NCBI GenBank assembly: GCA_934621605.1
Contig: CAKTUZ010000003.1
Coordinates: forward strand, 62,001 to 126,000
Direction of reading: 5' to 3'
DNA from: an uncultured bacterium
Lineage (GTDB): Bacteria > Vulcanimicrobiota > Xenobia > Xenobiales > Xenobiaceae
Length of the DNA: 64,000 bases
Part shown: one piece after another, positions 1 through 7,900 of the stretch
How positions within the stretch are numbered: the first letter of the stretch is position 1
Layout of the letters: every line of letters starts with the position of its first letter
Made by a program: the position numbers and the translations under genes
Notes under the pieces: generated by a model
The model's input: the letters and a program-made list of their open reading frames with translations, nothing else
What the model was told of the DNA's origin: nothing
Databases searched by the model: none

Positions 1-2
1 CT

Positions 3-1124
3 AACCGAGCCGCCCCGACCCAATCGGCTGAAGCCTTGGAAGTTTTGAGTGCCCAGTCTCAAGACAGAAGTGAAGTCTCGCTTACTGCGATTAAAAACGA
101 ACGATTGCCGCCGCAGCAAGGTCCGGAATGGCGTTCATTTTATGAGCATTGGTCTGTACCCGTAGTGGTGCGCAGTCGAGATTTTGAAGTATGGCATTAC
201 GGCCCCGAAGATAACTTAGAAGAAATTTTACCTCAAATTGACGGTAACTCGGTTACATGTTCGGGGCAGCACTTGCAAGCCATACAGACGGCACAAAAAA
301 CGCTCAATTCATTCTCAGCCGATTTAGGGCGGGATTTTAATTTAAACAATAGACCTTTGCCTATTGTAATAGGTCATCCTCAAGTACAAGACGGTCTGCC
401 TTTTTACCAAACAAAGCCTTTTAAGTGTATAGGTATAAGTCACAGTGCCGAATATGTTCACCCCGACTCTATCAGCCACGAAACCGGTCATGCCATCTTA
501 GACAGCCAACACAACTATAATTACAACGATTTTGAAACAGCCGCCGTTCATGAAGCTTTTGCCGACTGTTGCTCTCTATTGGCTGCTTGGCACGAACCCA
601 AAGTATTATGGGACGTACTACGCCAACGCGCTTTGGGCCTTTCTTCCAATAAACTTACGGCTATCGGAGAAAATTTAGGGCCCAGCTCCAACAAATATCC
701 CATAAGAGATTTGAGTCAAATAAGCGATTCGAGAGACAGTATAGACAAGACTCCGCACGAGTATAGCCAAATTTTCACTCAAGCCTTTTACCGCTGTCTA
801 CTCGATTGGGAAAAATTTTATCAACAAGATTGTAATACCGAGCTTCGCCAAGCCCATCCTCTTCCGCAGGAAATTATTCAAGAACTTAATCTTGCGACTC
901 TTCCTGTAAGTTCAGAGCAATACCGAGCTTTAGCCTTAGCCTGCCAAACCTTAGGCCGCCATTTTGCCAACTCTATTTATTTTTTACCTAAAACTGATAA
1001 TCTCAAGCTCAGTAATTTAAGTCAGGCCTTACTGGATTCCGCTCTTACTTTAGATAAAGATCTGCACAACTGTCAAAAAATTTATTTGACAAATCTGCCT
1101 TTTCACGTGAAAACAAGACAATAG
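3..1124 (+). CDS. Gluzincin-type zinc metallopeptidase (5' partial)
   Basis: The reading frame is open to the left edge of the window, so the N-terminus is missing; an in-frame TTG at 36 is not convincing as the start. Numbering from that TTG, residues 148-152 read HETGH, a canonical HExxH zinc-binding and catalytic motif. About 24 residues later comes HEAFAD (172-177), matching the ExxxD third-ligand motif of thermolysin-like gluzincins. I infer a zinc peptidase of the M4-like clan. No signal peptide can be judged because the start is outside. The C-terminal part (about 250-360) is helical-looking and has no motif I recognise. The next gene begins 197 bp downstream, and that gap holds no gene I can support. 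Family membership is fairly sure; substrate is unknown. Confidence 0.75.
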   Translation, partial: NRAAPTQSAEALEVLSAQSQDRSEVSLTAIKNERLPPQQGPEWRSFYEHWSVPVVVRSRDFEVWHYGPEDNLEEILPQIDGNSVTCSGQHLQAIQTAQKTLNSFSADLGRDFNLNNRPLPIVIGHPQVQDGLPFYQTKPFKCIGISHSAEYVHPDSISHETGHAILDSQHNYNYNDFETAAVHEAFADCCSLLAAWHEPKVLWDVLRQRALGLSSNKLTAIGENLGPSSNKYPIRDLSQISDSRDSIDKTPHEYSQIFTQAFYRCLLDWEKFYQQDCNTELRQAHPLPQEIIQELNLATLPVSSEQYRALALACQTLGRHFANSIYFLPKTDNLKLSNLSQALLDSALTLDKDLHNCQKIYLTNLPFHVKTRQ

Positions 1125-1321
1125 ATAAAAAATTGCTAAAGGAATTGACAAAGTTTTCAAGACCAAAACAAATTGTACACTTTCAGAAACAACAGATTGT
1201 TGCTAAACTTAAAGAAATGAGCGGTTCGAACTGAATAAGTTTGCCTTGAGCGGCACTGTTTTTGGACAGAATAAACAAAAGTTCCGAGCCTCTTCAAACA
1301 ATTGGGAGATAAAAGAATTCT

Positions 1322-3316
1322 GTGAAAAGAAATGTGCCAAGCAGTCGGCCTCAACCGCAGAACCGCTGCCTAGGAATATTTTTAGCGGTATTATTCTTAA
1401 GCTGTTTAATCAGCTCTAAAGTATCGGCCCAAGCTGTAGGCCAAGAGGCTCCGCCTCCTTTGCCTGCAGCTCCGCCACCAACCATAACTTATTCACCCCA
1501 AACGGTCCCGCCTGCTGTGGGAAAAGCCAACTCGATAAGCGCCGTAACCGGATGGCAGATAGTTTCTTTCCCCGTTAAACAGGTTGAATCGGTCTGGGGC
1601 TTAAAACGTATGCTCTATAAAATGAGTAACAATTCTTATGTACCTATCGACCCGGTAAATAATCCTCAAAGCCTGGAACCGGGCTTAGCTTACATAACCT
1701 ATTCGGATTCTCCCTGTAAAATTTACTTTACAGGCAAAAACCAGTCGCCTCAGTCGGTTGTCACCCGTTTACAACCCGGTTGGAACTTGATTGGTCTGCC
1801 CAGTCTGAAAGCTGTACAAAATCCTGCCGTTACTCTTACCAATATGAGCGGCCAGACCATTATGCCTGCAGATCTTAAAGAAAGGGATAGCTGGCCACAA
1901 AGGACTTGGATATCTCCTCACAGCGACACCTTTGTAAATGGTCGCTGGGTCAAAACCGGCAAAAGTTTAAACAGTTTGGTAGTCCCCGGCCAAATTTTTG
2001 CTCTCTATTGCCGTGAACCTTTACACTTAAACTGGAATATAGACTTGCCCAGCCAAGCTTTTCCCGAAGTAGTTCAAGTCACTCCTAACAATCCAGCTGT
2101 AGGAGATACGGTCTTTGTAAAAGGCAATCGTTTAGGCAGCCGAGAAAATGGTACTGTATCGATTGCCGGTATGGCCCTACCCCAAAATTGTATTTTAGAT
2201 TGGCAGCCCAACTACATTAAATTTAAAATGGCCCAAGGCATCCCCTCTGGTTCTTTGCGAGTTAGTGTCAACGGAAAGCCCAGTCATGCCAATTTAATAG
2301 CTATTTCCAACCACAGGCTCAATGTAGCCCAAGCGACAACTCCAGCCGCTAAAGCTGCCTCTCATGCCAAGCCTGCCACTGCCGCTTCCAAAGTTGCAAC
2401 TAAGCAAACTGCAGTCAAAACTTCTGCTCCCAAAGCGACCAATTCTGCCTCTATTACAAAGCAAAACTCCATCGATGACCAAATTGCCAGTATAGAATAT
2501 GACTTAGACAACATAGATCTTGATAAAGTCAGCAACAAATCCCAAAGTAGTTCTGCCTCTAAAGCTAAGATTGTAAAAGCAGTCTCTCCAGATGAGGCGG
2601 CCTTGGAAGCCGAGCGACAGAAAAGCAATAGTAACTACTACGATAAACAAAACAGAATACAAAACAAACTAAGAGAAGCAGCCTCTGATGACGACGCCTC
2701 CTATTTATTGCCCGGCACTTCGGTCTTAAGCGGTAATGCCACTTTGGTAGGCGAAGTTGTCTCTTATCAAGGTCGCCCCATTAAGGGAGCCAGAGTAGCT
2801 TTAAGCAGCGGTCAACGCGGTTTAACCGATCAGAGCGGCGCCTTTATAATCAGAAATGTACCCTCAGATCGTTTAGTACGTATTTCTGTATCCAAATCAG
2901 GTTACAAAGTAGGCCGAGGAAAGATAGCTCTTAACGAAGGTCAAACCAAGAGGGTAAAAGTCGAACTGACCAAACTTCCTAAAGATCGTACAGCCGACGG
3001 CGAAGCTGTTGTCAGAACCGGCAATTTTACCGTCAAAGCCGAAAGTTTGCGTGTCGGCCCCAAAGAACGTCGTCTATTCATCTCCAAGATCGAAGTAACC
3101 CAAGATGGCAATCTCAGCAAACATTGGCAAAACACTTGGTGGGACGACAACGGTGACAATTATACCGAGTTACGCTGCGACAACGCCAATTTGGATGAAA
3201 CTTACAATATAACTATCACCTGGAAGAGCAGAGGGAAGAGAGCCCGCGAAGTTACCGGTAAATGGAGCAGAAAATTAACTTCCGATGATCAGACTTTTAC
3301 TTTCTCTCATCCTTAG
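1322..3316 (+). CDS. Exported multidomain protein with IPT/TIG and carboxypeptidase-regulatory-like domains
   Basis: A GTG start at 1322 follows a GGGAGAT ribosome binding site. The 664-residue product begins with basic residues and a hydrophobic stretch ending in SKVSAQA (about residues 15-37), which looks like a Sec signal peptide. A proline-rich segment follows. Residues about 70-240 contain two copies of a GWQ/GWNLIG-type motif seen in bacterial surface proteins. Residues about 250-330 resemble an IPT/TIG Ig-like domain, and 335-400 form an Ala/Lys/Thr-rich linker. Residues about 480-560 resemble a carboxypeptidase-regulatory-like beta domain (GRPIKGARVAL, then GAFIIRNVP). The last 90 residues are an unrecognised beta-rich module containing WWDDNGDNYTE. 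No enzyme motif is visible, so I infer a secreted or envelope-anchored structural or adhesive protein. Confidence 0.7.
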   Translation: MKRNVPSSRPQPQNRCLGIFLAVLFLSCLISSKVSAQAVGQEAPPPLPAAPPPTITYSPQTVPPAVGKANSISAVTGWQIVSFPVKQVESVWGLKRMLYKMSNNSYVPIDPVNNPQSLEPGLAYITYSDSPCKIYFTGKNQSPQSVVTRLQPGWNLIGLPSLKAVQNPAVTLTNMSGQTIMPADLKERDSWPQRTWISPHSDTFVNGRWVKTGKSLNSLVVPGQIFALYCREPLHLNWNIDLPSQAFPEVVQVTPNNPAVGDTVFVKGNRLGSRENGTVSIAGMALPQNCILDWQPNYIKFKMAQGIPSGSLRVSVNGKPSHANLIAISNHRLNVAQATTPAAKAASHAKPATAASKVATKQTAVKTSAPKATNSASITKQNSIDDQIASIEYDLDNIDLDKVSNKSQSSSASKAKIVKAVSPDEAALEAERQKSNSNYYDKQNRIQNKLREAASDDDASYLLPGTSVLSGNATLVGEVVSYQGRPIKGARVALSSGQRGLTDQSGAFIIRNVPSDRLVRISVSKSGYKVGRGKIALNEGQTKRVKVELTKLPKDRTADGEAVVRTGNFTVKAESLRVGPKERRLFISKIEVTQDGNLSKHWQNTWWDDNGDNYTELRCDNANLDETYNITITWKSRGKRAREVTGKWSRKLTSDDQTFTFSHP

Positions 3317-3322
3317 TTGATA

Positions 3323-3344
3323 AGGAACAACTGCAGTTGTTCTT
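3323..3344 (+). terminator. Perfect 18-bp palindrome after the exported-protein gene
   Basis: GAACAACTG and CAGTTGTTC (3325-3342) form a perfect inverted repeat just after the stop codon at 3316, extended by one G-U and one A-T pair. No long T-run follows, so it may be a 3'-end stabilising hairpin or a protein-binding palindrome rather than the terminator itself. Confidence 0.45.
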
Positions 3345-3395
3345 GAATATCTCAGTATAACAAATACATAAAGCGGGAGTCGACTCCAAGCCAAG

Positions 3396-3420
3396 AGAGC
3401 GGCCCCCGCTCTTGTTTGTC
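3396..3420 (+). terminator. Likely intrinsic terminator upstream of the Fur-family gene
   Basis: AGAGCGG (3396-3402) and CCGCTCT (3406-3412) form a 7-bp GC-rich stem with a CCC loop, followed by a T-rich tail (TTGTTTG). It lies between the exported-protein gene and the Fur-family gene and probably separates their transcripts. Confidence 0.55.
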
Positions 3421-3488
3421 AAGAAACTAATCAAACAAACAGCCGTCTTGCCACGCAAGAGCTGCTGCCAGCGAAAGAGGTTTTTAGT

Positions 3489-3920
3489 GTGAGTAAAGTA
3501 GTCAGACGCGGAACGCAACAAAGAAACATTATCCGCCAGGTAGTTAAAGAAGCGAATCGTCCTCTGTCTCCTCAAGAAATATTAATTGCCTCGCAACAGT
3601 TTTTACCAAATTTAGGCATAGCAACCGTATATCGCAGTGTAAAGTTTTTCGTCGAAGACGGAATTTTCAAAGTTATAGAAGTTCCCGGTAAGAGCGCCTG
3701 CTATGAAATTGCTGGTAAACACCATCATCATCACTTTCATTGCAAAAATTGCGGCAAAGTTTATGAAATAGACTGCTGTATAGGAGCCGATACACATAAT
3801 ATTCCCAGTGATTTTATTGTGGATGAACATGTGGTATTTCTATATGGCACTTGTGCCGAATGCAATCGAAACGACAAAAAAAAGACAGCCCGTCCCCAAA
3901 TAGAATACTGCCGTCCCTAA
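3489..3920 (+). CDS. Fur-family metal-dependent transcriptional regulator
   Basis: The 143-residue protein has the usual length and layout of the Fur/Zur/PerR family. It has an N-terminal winged-helix region (about 1-75, including GIATVYRSVKFF, the recognition-helix signature), then a metal-binding dimerisation domain with an HHHHHFHC cluster at residues 78-85. Structural-zinc cysteine pairs are visible at C85/C88 (CKNC) and C122/C125 (CAEC). The GTG start at 3489 follows a GAAAGAGG ribosome binding site. The family normally represses metal-uptake or peroxide-stress genes. The metal sensed cannot be read from the sequence, although the His-rich run and two CxxC pairs resemble Zur and Fur equally. 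Six bases separate it from the permease gene downstream, suggesting co-transcription. Confidence 0.9.
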   Translation: MSKVVRRGTQQRNIIRQVVKEANRPLSPQEILIASQQFLPNLGIATVYRSVKFFVEDGIFKVIEVPGKSACYEIAGKHHHHHFHCKNCGKVYEIDCCIGADTHNIPSDFIVDEHVVFLYGTCAECNRNDKKKTARPQIEYCRP

Positions 3921-3926
3921 AATAGC

Positions 3927-4778
3927 GTGAATCTCTCTCTTAATAAAACAGCCGAATTGTTAAATAAAGCATTTAAATTAGTCTTTATTTTTATATTGCT
4001 AATCGCTGCACTGGCTCCCTTTTGGTGGCTGTTCGTTACTTCGTGTCGTGCCGATGGGGTTTATGGCTCGGGTTGGAATGTACTGTGGCCACAAACCTGG
4101 ACTATCGACTATTATAAACGTCTCCTTTTAGCCCAAGATCAACTTCCTATGCTGCGCTTTTTTTTCAATACGCTGATTTACTGCATAGCAGGAGTTGTTT
4201 TAGAAGTGAGCCTGGCTACTCTGGCTGCTTATCCGCTAGCCCGCCTGCAATTTAAGGGCCAAGGCACAGTTCTTTTTGTTTTAATGGCTACTTTAGCTCT
4301 ACCCAGCCAGGCCAATACAATTATCAATTTTACTACCATAAGAAGCTTAGGCTTATACGATACTATGCTCGGAGTAATCTTACCCGGAGCTGTTAGCGTA
4401 TTTGCGGTGTTGTTATGTCGCCAAGCCTTTTTGAGCATACCCCAAGAGCTAGAAGACGCCGCTCGCCTAGATGGCTGCAGCGAATGGGAAATATTTAGAA
4501 ATGTATGCTTACCTCTCACTTTGCCTACTCAAGCGACAGTAGCTCTGTTTGCCTTTACGGCCAATTGGAATGCATTCCTATGGCCACTAGTAGTACTAAA
4601 ATCAGACTCCCACTACCCCTTAAGCGTAGGCTTAGCTTATCTCTCTTCCAGTTTTGATAGTGATTTTCGTGTAGTCGCTGCAGGGTCGGCAGCCGCAACC
4701 TTGCCCTTAATAATCCTTTTCCTGGCCATACAGAAACATTTCATTAAGGGCATAACTGCCGGAGCTGTCAAAAGTTAA
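3927..4778 (+). CDS. ABC transporter permease, MalG-like (carbohydrate uptake family)
   Basis: This 283-residue integral membrane protein has about six hydrophobic segments. In the C-terminal half it carries the EAA cytoplasmic loop that contacts the ATPase (ELEDAARLDGCSEWEIFRNV then LPL). It matches the inner-membrane permease family of MalG-type sugar importers, including the short N-terminal cytoplasmic tail before TM1. The GTG start at 3927 has no clear ribosome binding site and lies 6 bp after the Fur-family stop, so translational coupling is likely. Oddly, no partner permease (MalF type), binding protein or ATPase is present on either side; the rest of the transporter must be elsewhere. 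The stop codon overlaps that of the convergent acyl-CoA synthetase gene through a shared TTAA. Confidence 0.85.
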   Translation: MNLSLNKTAELLNKAFKLVFIFILLIAALAPFWWLFVTSCRADGVYGSGWNVLWPQTWTIDYYKRLLLAQDQLPMLRFFFNTLIYCIAGVVLEVSLATLAAYPLARLQFKGQGTVLFVLMATLALPSQANTIINFTTIRSLGLYDTMLGVILPGAVSVFAVLLCRQAFLSIPQELEDAARLDGCSEWEIFRNVCLPLTLPTQATVALFAFTANWNAFLWPLVVLKSDSHYPLSVGLAYLSSSFDSDFRVVAAGSAAATLPLIILFLAIQKHFIKGITAGAVKS

Positions 4779-6667
4779 CCGAACATTCTTTCTATTTCTG
4801 CGCTAAAGTTTCTCTCTACTTCACGGCGTTTGACTTTCTGAGTAGGCGTTAATTCACCCATAGCAAAAGAAAATTCCCGCGGCGCAATAAAGAAACGTTT
4901 CACCTTCTCGTAAGGAGAGAAGGAAGAACAGGCTTCATTTATTTCATTACAAATGATTTCCTGAACGGCCGCGTGAGCTACCATATCTTCATTATTTTCA
5001 ATATCGATCTTTTTACTGTCACAGAAAGAATGCAACTTTTCAAAATTGGGTACAACAATAGCGCCGACACAACTGCGATTATTACCGACCAGTACTACCG
5101 AATTTATCCATTCACTCTTCATAATGGCAGCTTCGATCTGGCTGGGAGCAACATTCTTACCATTAGAGAGCACCAAAAGATTTTTCTTGCGATCGGTAAT
5201 AAAAAGCTTAGAATTTTCTATATAACCGACGTCACCGGTATGGAACCACCCCTCAAGATCGATAACTTCCCGAGTAGCGGCCAAATTTTTGAAATATCCG
5301 CGCATAACATTGGGGCCTTTGGTAAGGATTTCCCCATCTTCGGCAATTTTCAAAGAACTAAAAGGTATAGCTAAACCTACCGATCCGGGACAAATATCAT
5401 CGGCATCGTTTATGCAAATAACTGGCGCTGTCTCGGTAAGACCATAACCTTCGCGGATATTAAAACCTAAATCGAGGAAAAATTCACACACATCCGCAGG
5501 CAAAGGAGCTCCACCGGAAATCAATAGACGAATGCGACCGCCAAATTTTTTAAACAAGTCGCTGAAAAGCATTTTGCGAGTAATGGAGTGGATAATACGA
5601 CCGGCGCGATCTACCTTGCCCAAACGTTTATTGGCATTGTAAGAACGCCCCACTTTCATAGCCCACTTAAAAGGTTTACTTTTAAAGCCAGTCATATGAG
5701 AGACGGCACGGTCGTGAATTTTTATATACAGAGCAGGCACACTGGTAAAAGTAGTCGGACGCAATACTTGCATATCCTGCAAAACGGTAATCAAACTCTG
5801 AGCAAAGCCAATCGAACTGCCTACATAAGTACTTAAGTAGAAGAAAATACGCTCGAAGACGTGAGCTACAGGCAAGAACGAGAGATGCACATCCTCATGA
5901 TTGGTATTGACTACTTTTTTTAAAGAAGCGACCTGACTGCAAAAATTGCCATGCATAAGCATAACGCCTTTAGGATCACCAGTAGTTCCCGAAGTATAAA
6001 TAATACTGGCCACGTCGGTAGTTTTTATAGAATTTACAATATCTTCTATAAGAGATTGATAACGACCCAAATGTATACGGCCGTAACGCAGGAAATCTTG
6101 CCATGTCCAGAGCTGCTTAGTACTCCGAAGACCACTTATGTCTACAGCTGAAGAGACAATAATATGTTTAAGTTCCGGCAAATCAGCTTCGGAAGCAATA
6201 GCCTTCTGCAACTGTTCTTTTGTAAGGACAAAAAGTATCTTAGCACCACAATCCTTAACGATATAGGCGAATTCACTTTGACTTAAAGTAGCATACATGG
6301 GCACATGGATACCCCCGACATGGGCAGCGCCGAAATCAATGACCGGCCACTCCACACAATTGGCAGAGAAATTGGCCACCCTGTCTCCTATTTGGCACCC
6401 TACTCCCAACAAAGCCGAAGCGAAAAAGATAACTTCCTGGTAAATTTCATTGTAAGTTTTAAATTCATACTCATTGCCGACACGGACGCCCAAATAATTA
6501 CAGTTTCCATACTCATCTACGGTACGTCTGATAAGCTCCGGCAAAGTTTTGATGTCAGCAATTTTTTCCCACTCTAAAAGTTGGGGATTGATCGGAAACT
6601 CAGCTCCAATCTTCGTTGTTGCCAAACTGACATCCGGATTATTTTCTACATTACCGTTATTTTTCAC
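4775..6667 (-). CDS. fadD: Long-chain fatty acid--CoA ligase / AMP-forming acyl-CoA synthetase
   Basis: The 630-residue enzyme belongs to the ANL adenylating superfamily, which activates fatty acids to acyl-AMP and then to acyl-CoA. Visible motifs in order are the A3 phosphate loop YTSGTTGDPKG (residues 224-234), the A5 motif GYGLTETAP, the A7 ATP-ribose motif GWFHTGDVGY, and the A8/linker region ITDRKKNLLVLSNGKNV. A C-terminal lysine lies in GELTPTQKVKR, as in the family. The size matches long-chain synthetases of the FAA1/FadD15 type. GTG start at 6667, with GAGG a short distance upstream. It is transcribed alone toward the convergent permease gene and overlaps it by 4 bp at the stop codons. 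Chain-length preference cannot be read from the sequence. Confidence 0.92.
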   Translation of the reverse strand: MKNNGNVENNPDVSLATTKIGAEFPINPQLLEWEKIADIKTLPELIRRTVDEYGNCNYLGVRVGNEYEFKTYNEIYQEVIFFASALLGVGCQIGDRVANFSANCVEWPVIDFGAAHVGGIHVPMYATLSQSEFAYIVKDCGAKILFVLTKEQLQKAIASEADLPELKHIIVSSAVDISGLRSTKQLWTWQDFLRYGRIHLGRYQSLIEDIVNSIKTTDVASIIYTSGTTGDPKGVMLMHGNFCSQVASLKKVVNTNHEDVHLSFLPVAHVFERIFFYLSTYVGSSIGFAQSLITVLQDMQVLRPTTFTSVPALYIKIHDRAVSHMTGFKSKPFKWAMKVGRSYNANKRLGKVDRAGRIIHSITRKMLFSDLFKKFGGRIRLLISGGAPLPADVCEFFLDLGFNIREGYGLTETAPVICINDADDICPGSVGLAIPFSSLKIAEDGEILTKGPNVMRGYFKNLAATREVIDLEGWFHTGDVGYIENSKLFITDRKKNLLVLSNGKNVAPSQIEAAIMKSEWINSVVLVGNNRSCVGAIVVPNFEKLHSFCDSKKIDIENNEDMVAHAAVQEIICNEINEACSSFSPYEKVKRFFIAPREFSFAMGELTPTQKVKRREVERNFSAEIERMFG

Positions 6668-6766
6668 AGGATTAAAACCTCAACAAATATCGCTTTCACA
6701 TACCTACACTTAGAGCGGTATACCTGCTGAATAGATAAAAAATAAATTAAAAAAGAGAATATTTTT

Positions 6767-7897
6767 TTAGCATTCTTCAATTATTTCCAAATTGGCCCTA
6801 GGCAAAGAAAGCAAACGACCATCGGCTAATTTAACCCTGGCTACACGAACTTTAGCGCCAGTAGGAATAATTTCGGCTTCCGAGGGCAATTCAACAACTA
6901 CAGCCAACTTGCCAAAATCAGGCTCACGAATAAGGCGCACTTTAGAGCCGACGTGTAAGCCGACAGAGATAGGCCTAGATTTACTTCCCTCAAACTTAGA
7001 ATCGGCAGTATCGGCAATAATTATTTCCGGGCGAATGACTCCAGCTCGAATTTGGGTTGCCCCGGAAACGGAAGCCCAACGTCCAGAACAACGTTTCAAT
7101 AAATTCAAGGAACGCTCAGCCATAGCAATTTTGCCAAACCCCTCGGTGACAATTAGGGTAATACCTTTATCTTCAGAACCTGTAATAGCTACTCCCAAAT
7201 CGTAGCCCAAAAAATCGGCTAATTCTGCGTCGGAAATTCCTCCCACTACAACAGCCTTTACCCCGTATTTAACTGCTTGACGCAAAAAATCAGCTGTTAC
7301 TAAAGCGCCGCCAACTAAAATTTTACCTTTATGGGCTTCACTGAGTTGCTCAACTTTTAATTCTTCCTCTGTATCGTCAGTAAAGATGCAAATTTCTCCA
7401 GCAGTCTCACCGCCTATGCCAAAAATCCCCTGCATAAAAGCAGCCGAAGTCTTTATAACTACTCCCTCTTCGGGCAGAATTTCCTCAACAATACCATCAA
7501 CATAAGCGTTTATTTCTACAGGTACGGAAGGAGCTCGCAAAACGATTAAACCGCTGACTTCAGAAATAGATTCTACTATGCCATTGATAGGAGAAGCGAG
7601 ATTAGATTTAAATAATCCCCAAAAGCCCTTACTGCGAGCCAAAGTCTCACCCTTGAGAACTTGGTCACCCTCACTTTTAAGCATAGCCTGCGGAACTTCT
7701 TCCGGAGAGATGCCCAACTTGGCCGCAGCATTGACAATTTCTACACTACCAGGCAAAAAAGTATTAGCCACCACCGTATTCCAGCCGACTTTCTCTCCCT
7801 TAGCCACTACAACACTGCCCTTAAGAGGCAAGCGCCTTTCAATTTTCAATTCTGTATGCTCAGTAACTTTTAATCCTGGTACATAAGCGCTGCTCAT
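6767..7897 (-). CDS. GlmL-associated protein with barrel-sandwich and KOW-like segments
   Basis: A 376-residue soluble protein I recognise only as a frequent neighbour of GlmL genes. The N-terminal third has alternating beta segments with Gly-Pro turns (GSVVVAKGEKVGWNTVV, then SPINGIVESISEVSG), resembling the RnfC-type barrel-sandwich hybrid. The middle is alpha/beta (KILVGGALVTADFL, then VVGGISDAELADFLGYD). The C-terminus has two KOW/SH3-like beta units (VGSKVRLIREPDFGKLAVV and TGAKVRVARVKLADG). There is no signal peptide or membrane segment. The start codon lies 3 bp after the glmL stop and its ribosome binding site AGGGAT overlaps that stop, so translation is probably coupled. Function is unknown; I infer a scaffold or effector working with the GlmL ATPase. 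Confidence 0.6.
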   Translation of the reverse strand: MSSAYVPGLKVTEHTELKIERRLPLKGSVVVAKGEKVGWNTVVANTFLPGSVEIVNAAAKLGISPEEVPQAMLKSEGDQVLKGETLARSKGFWGLFKSNLASPINGIVESISEVSGLIVLRAPSVPVEINAYVDGIVEEILPEEGVVIKTSAAFMQGIFGIGGETAGEICIFTDDTEEELKVEQLSEAHKGKILVGGALVTADFLRQAVKYGVKAVVVGGISDAELADFLGYDLGVAITGSEDKGITLIVTEGFGKIAMAERSLNLLKRCSGRWASVSGATQIRAGVIRPEIIIADTADSKFEGSKSRPISVGLHVGSKVRLIREPDFGKLAVVVELPSEAEIIPTGAKVRVARVKLADGRLLSLPRANLEIIEEC

Positions 7898-7900
7898 AAT

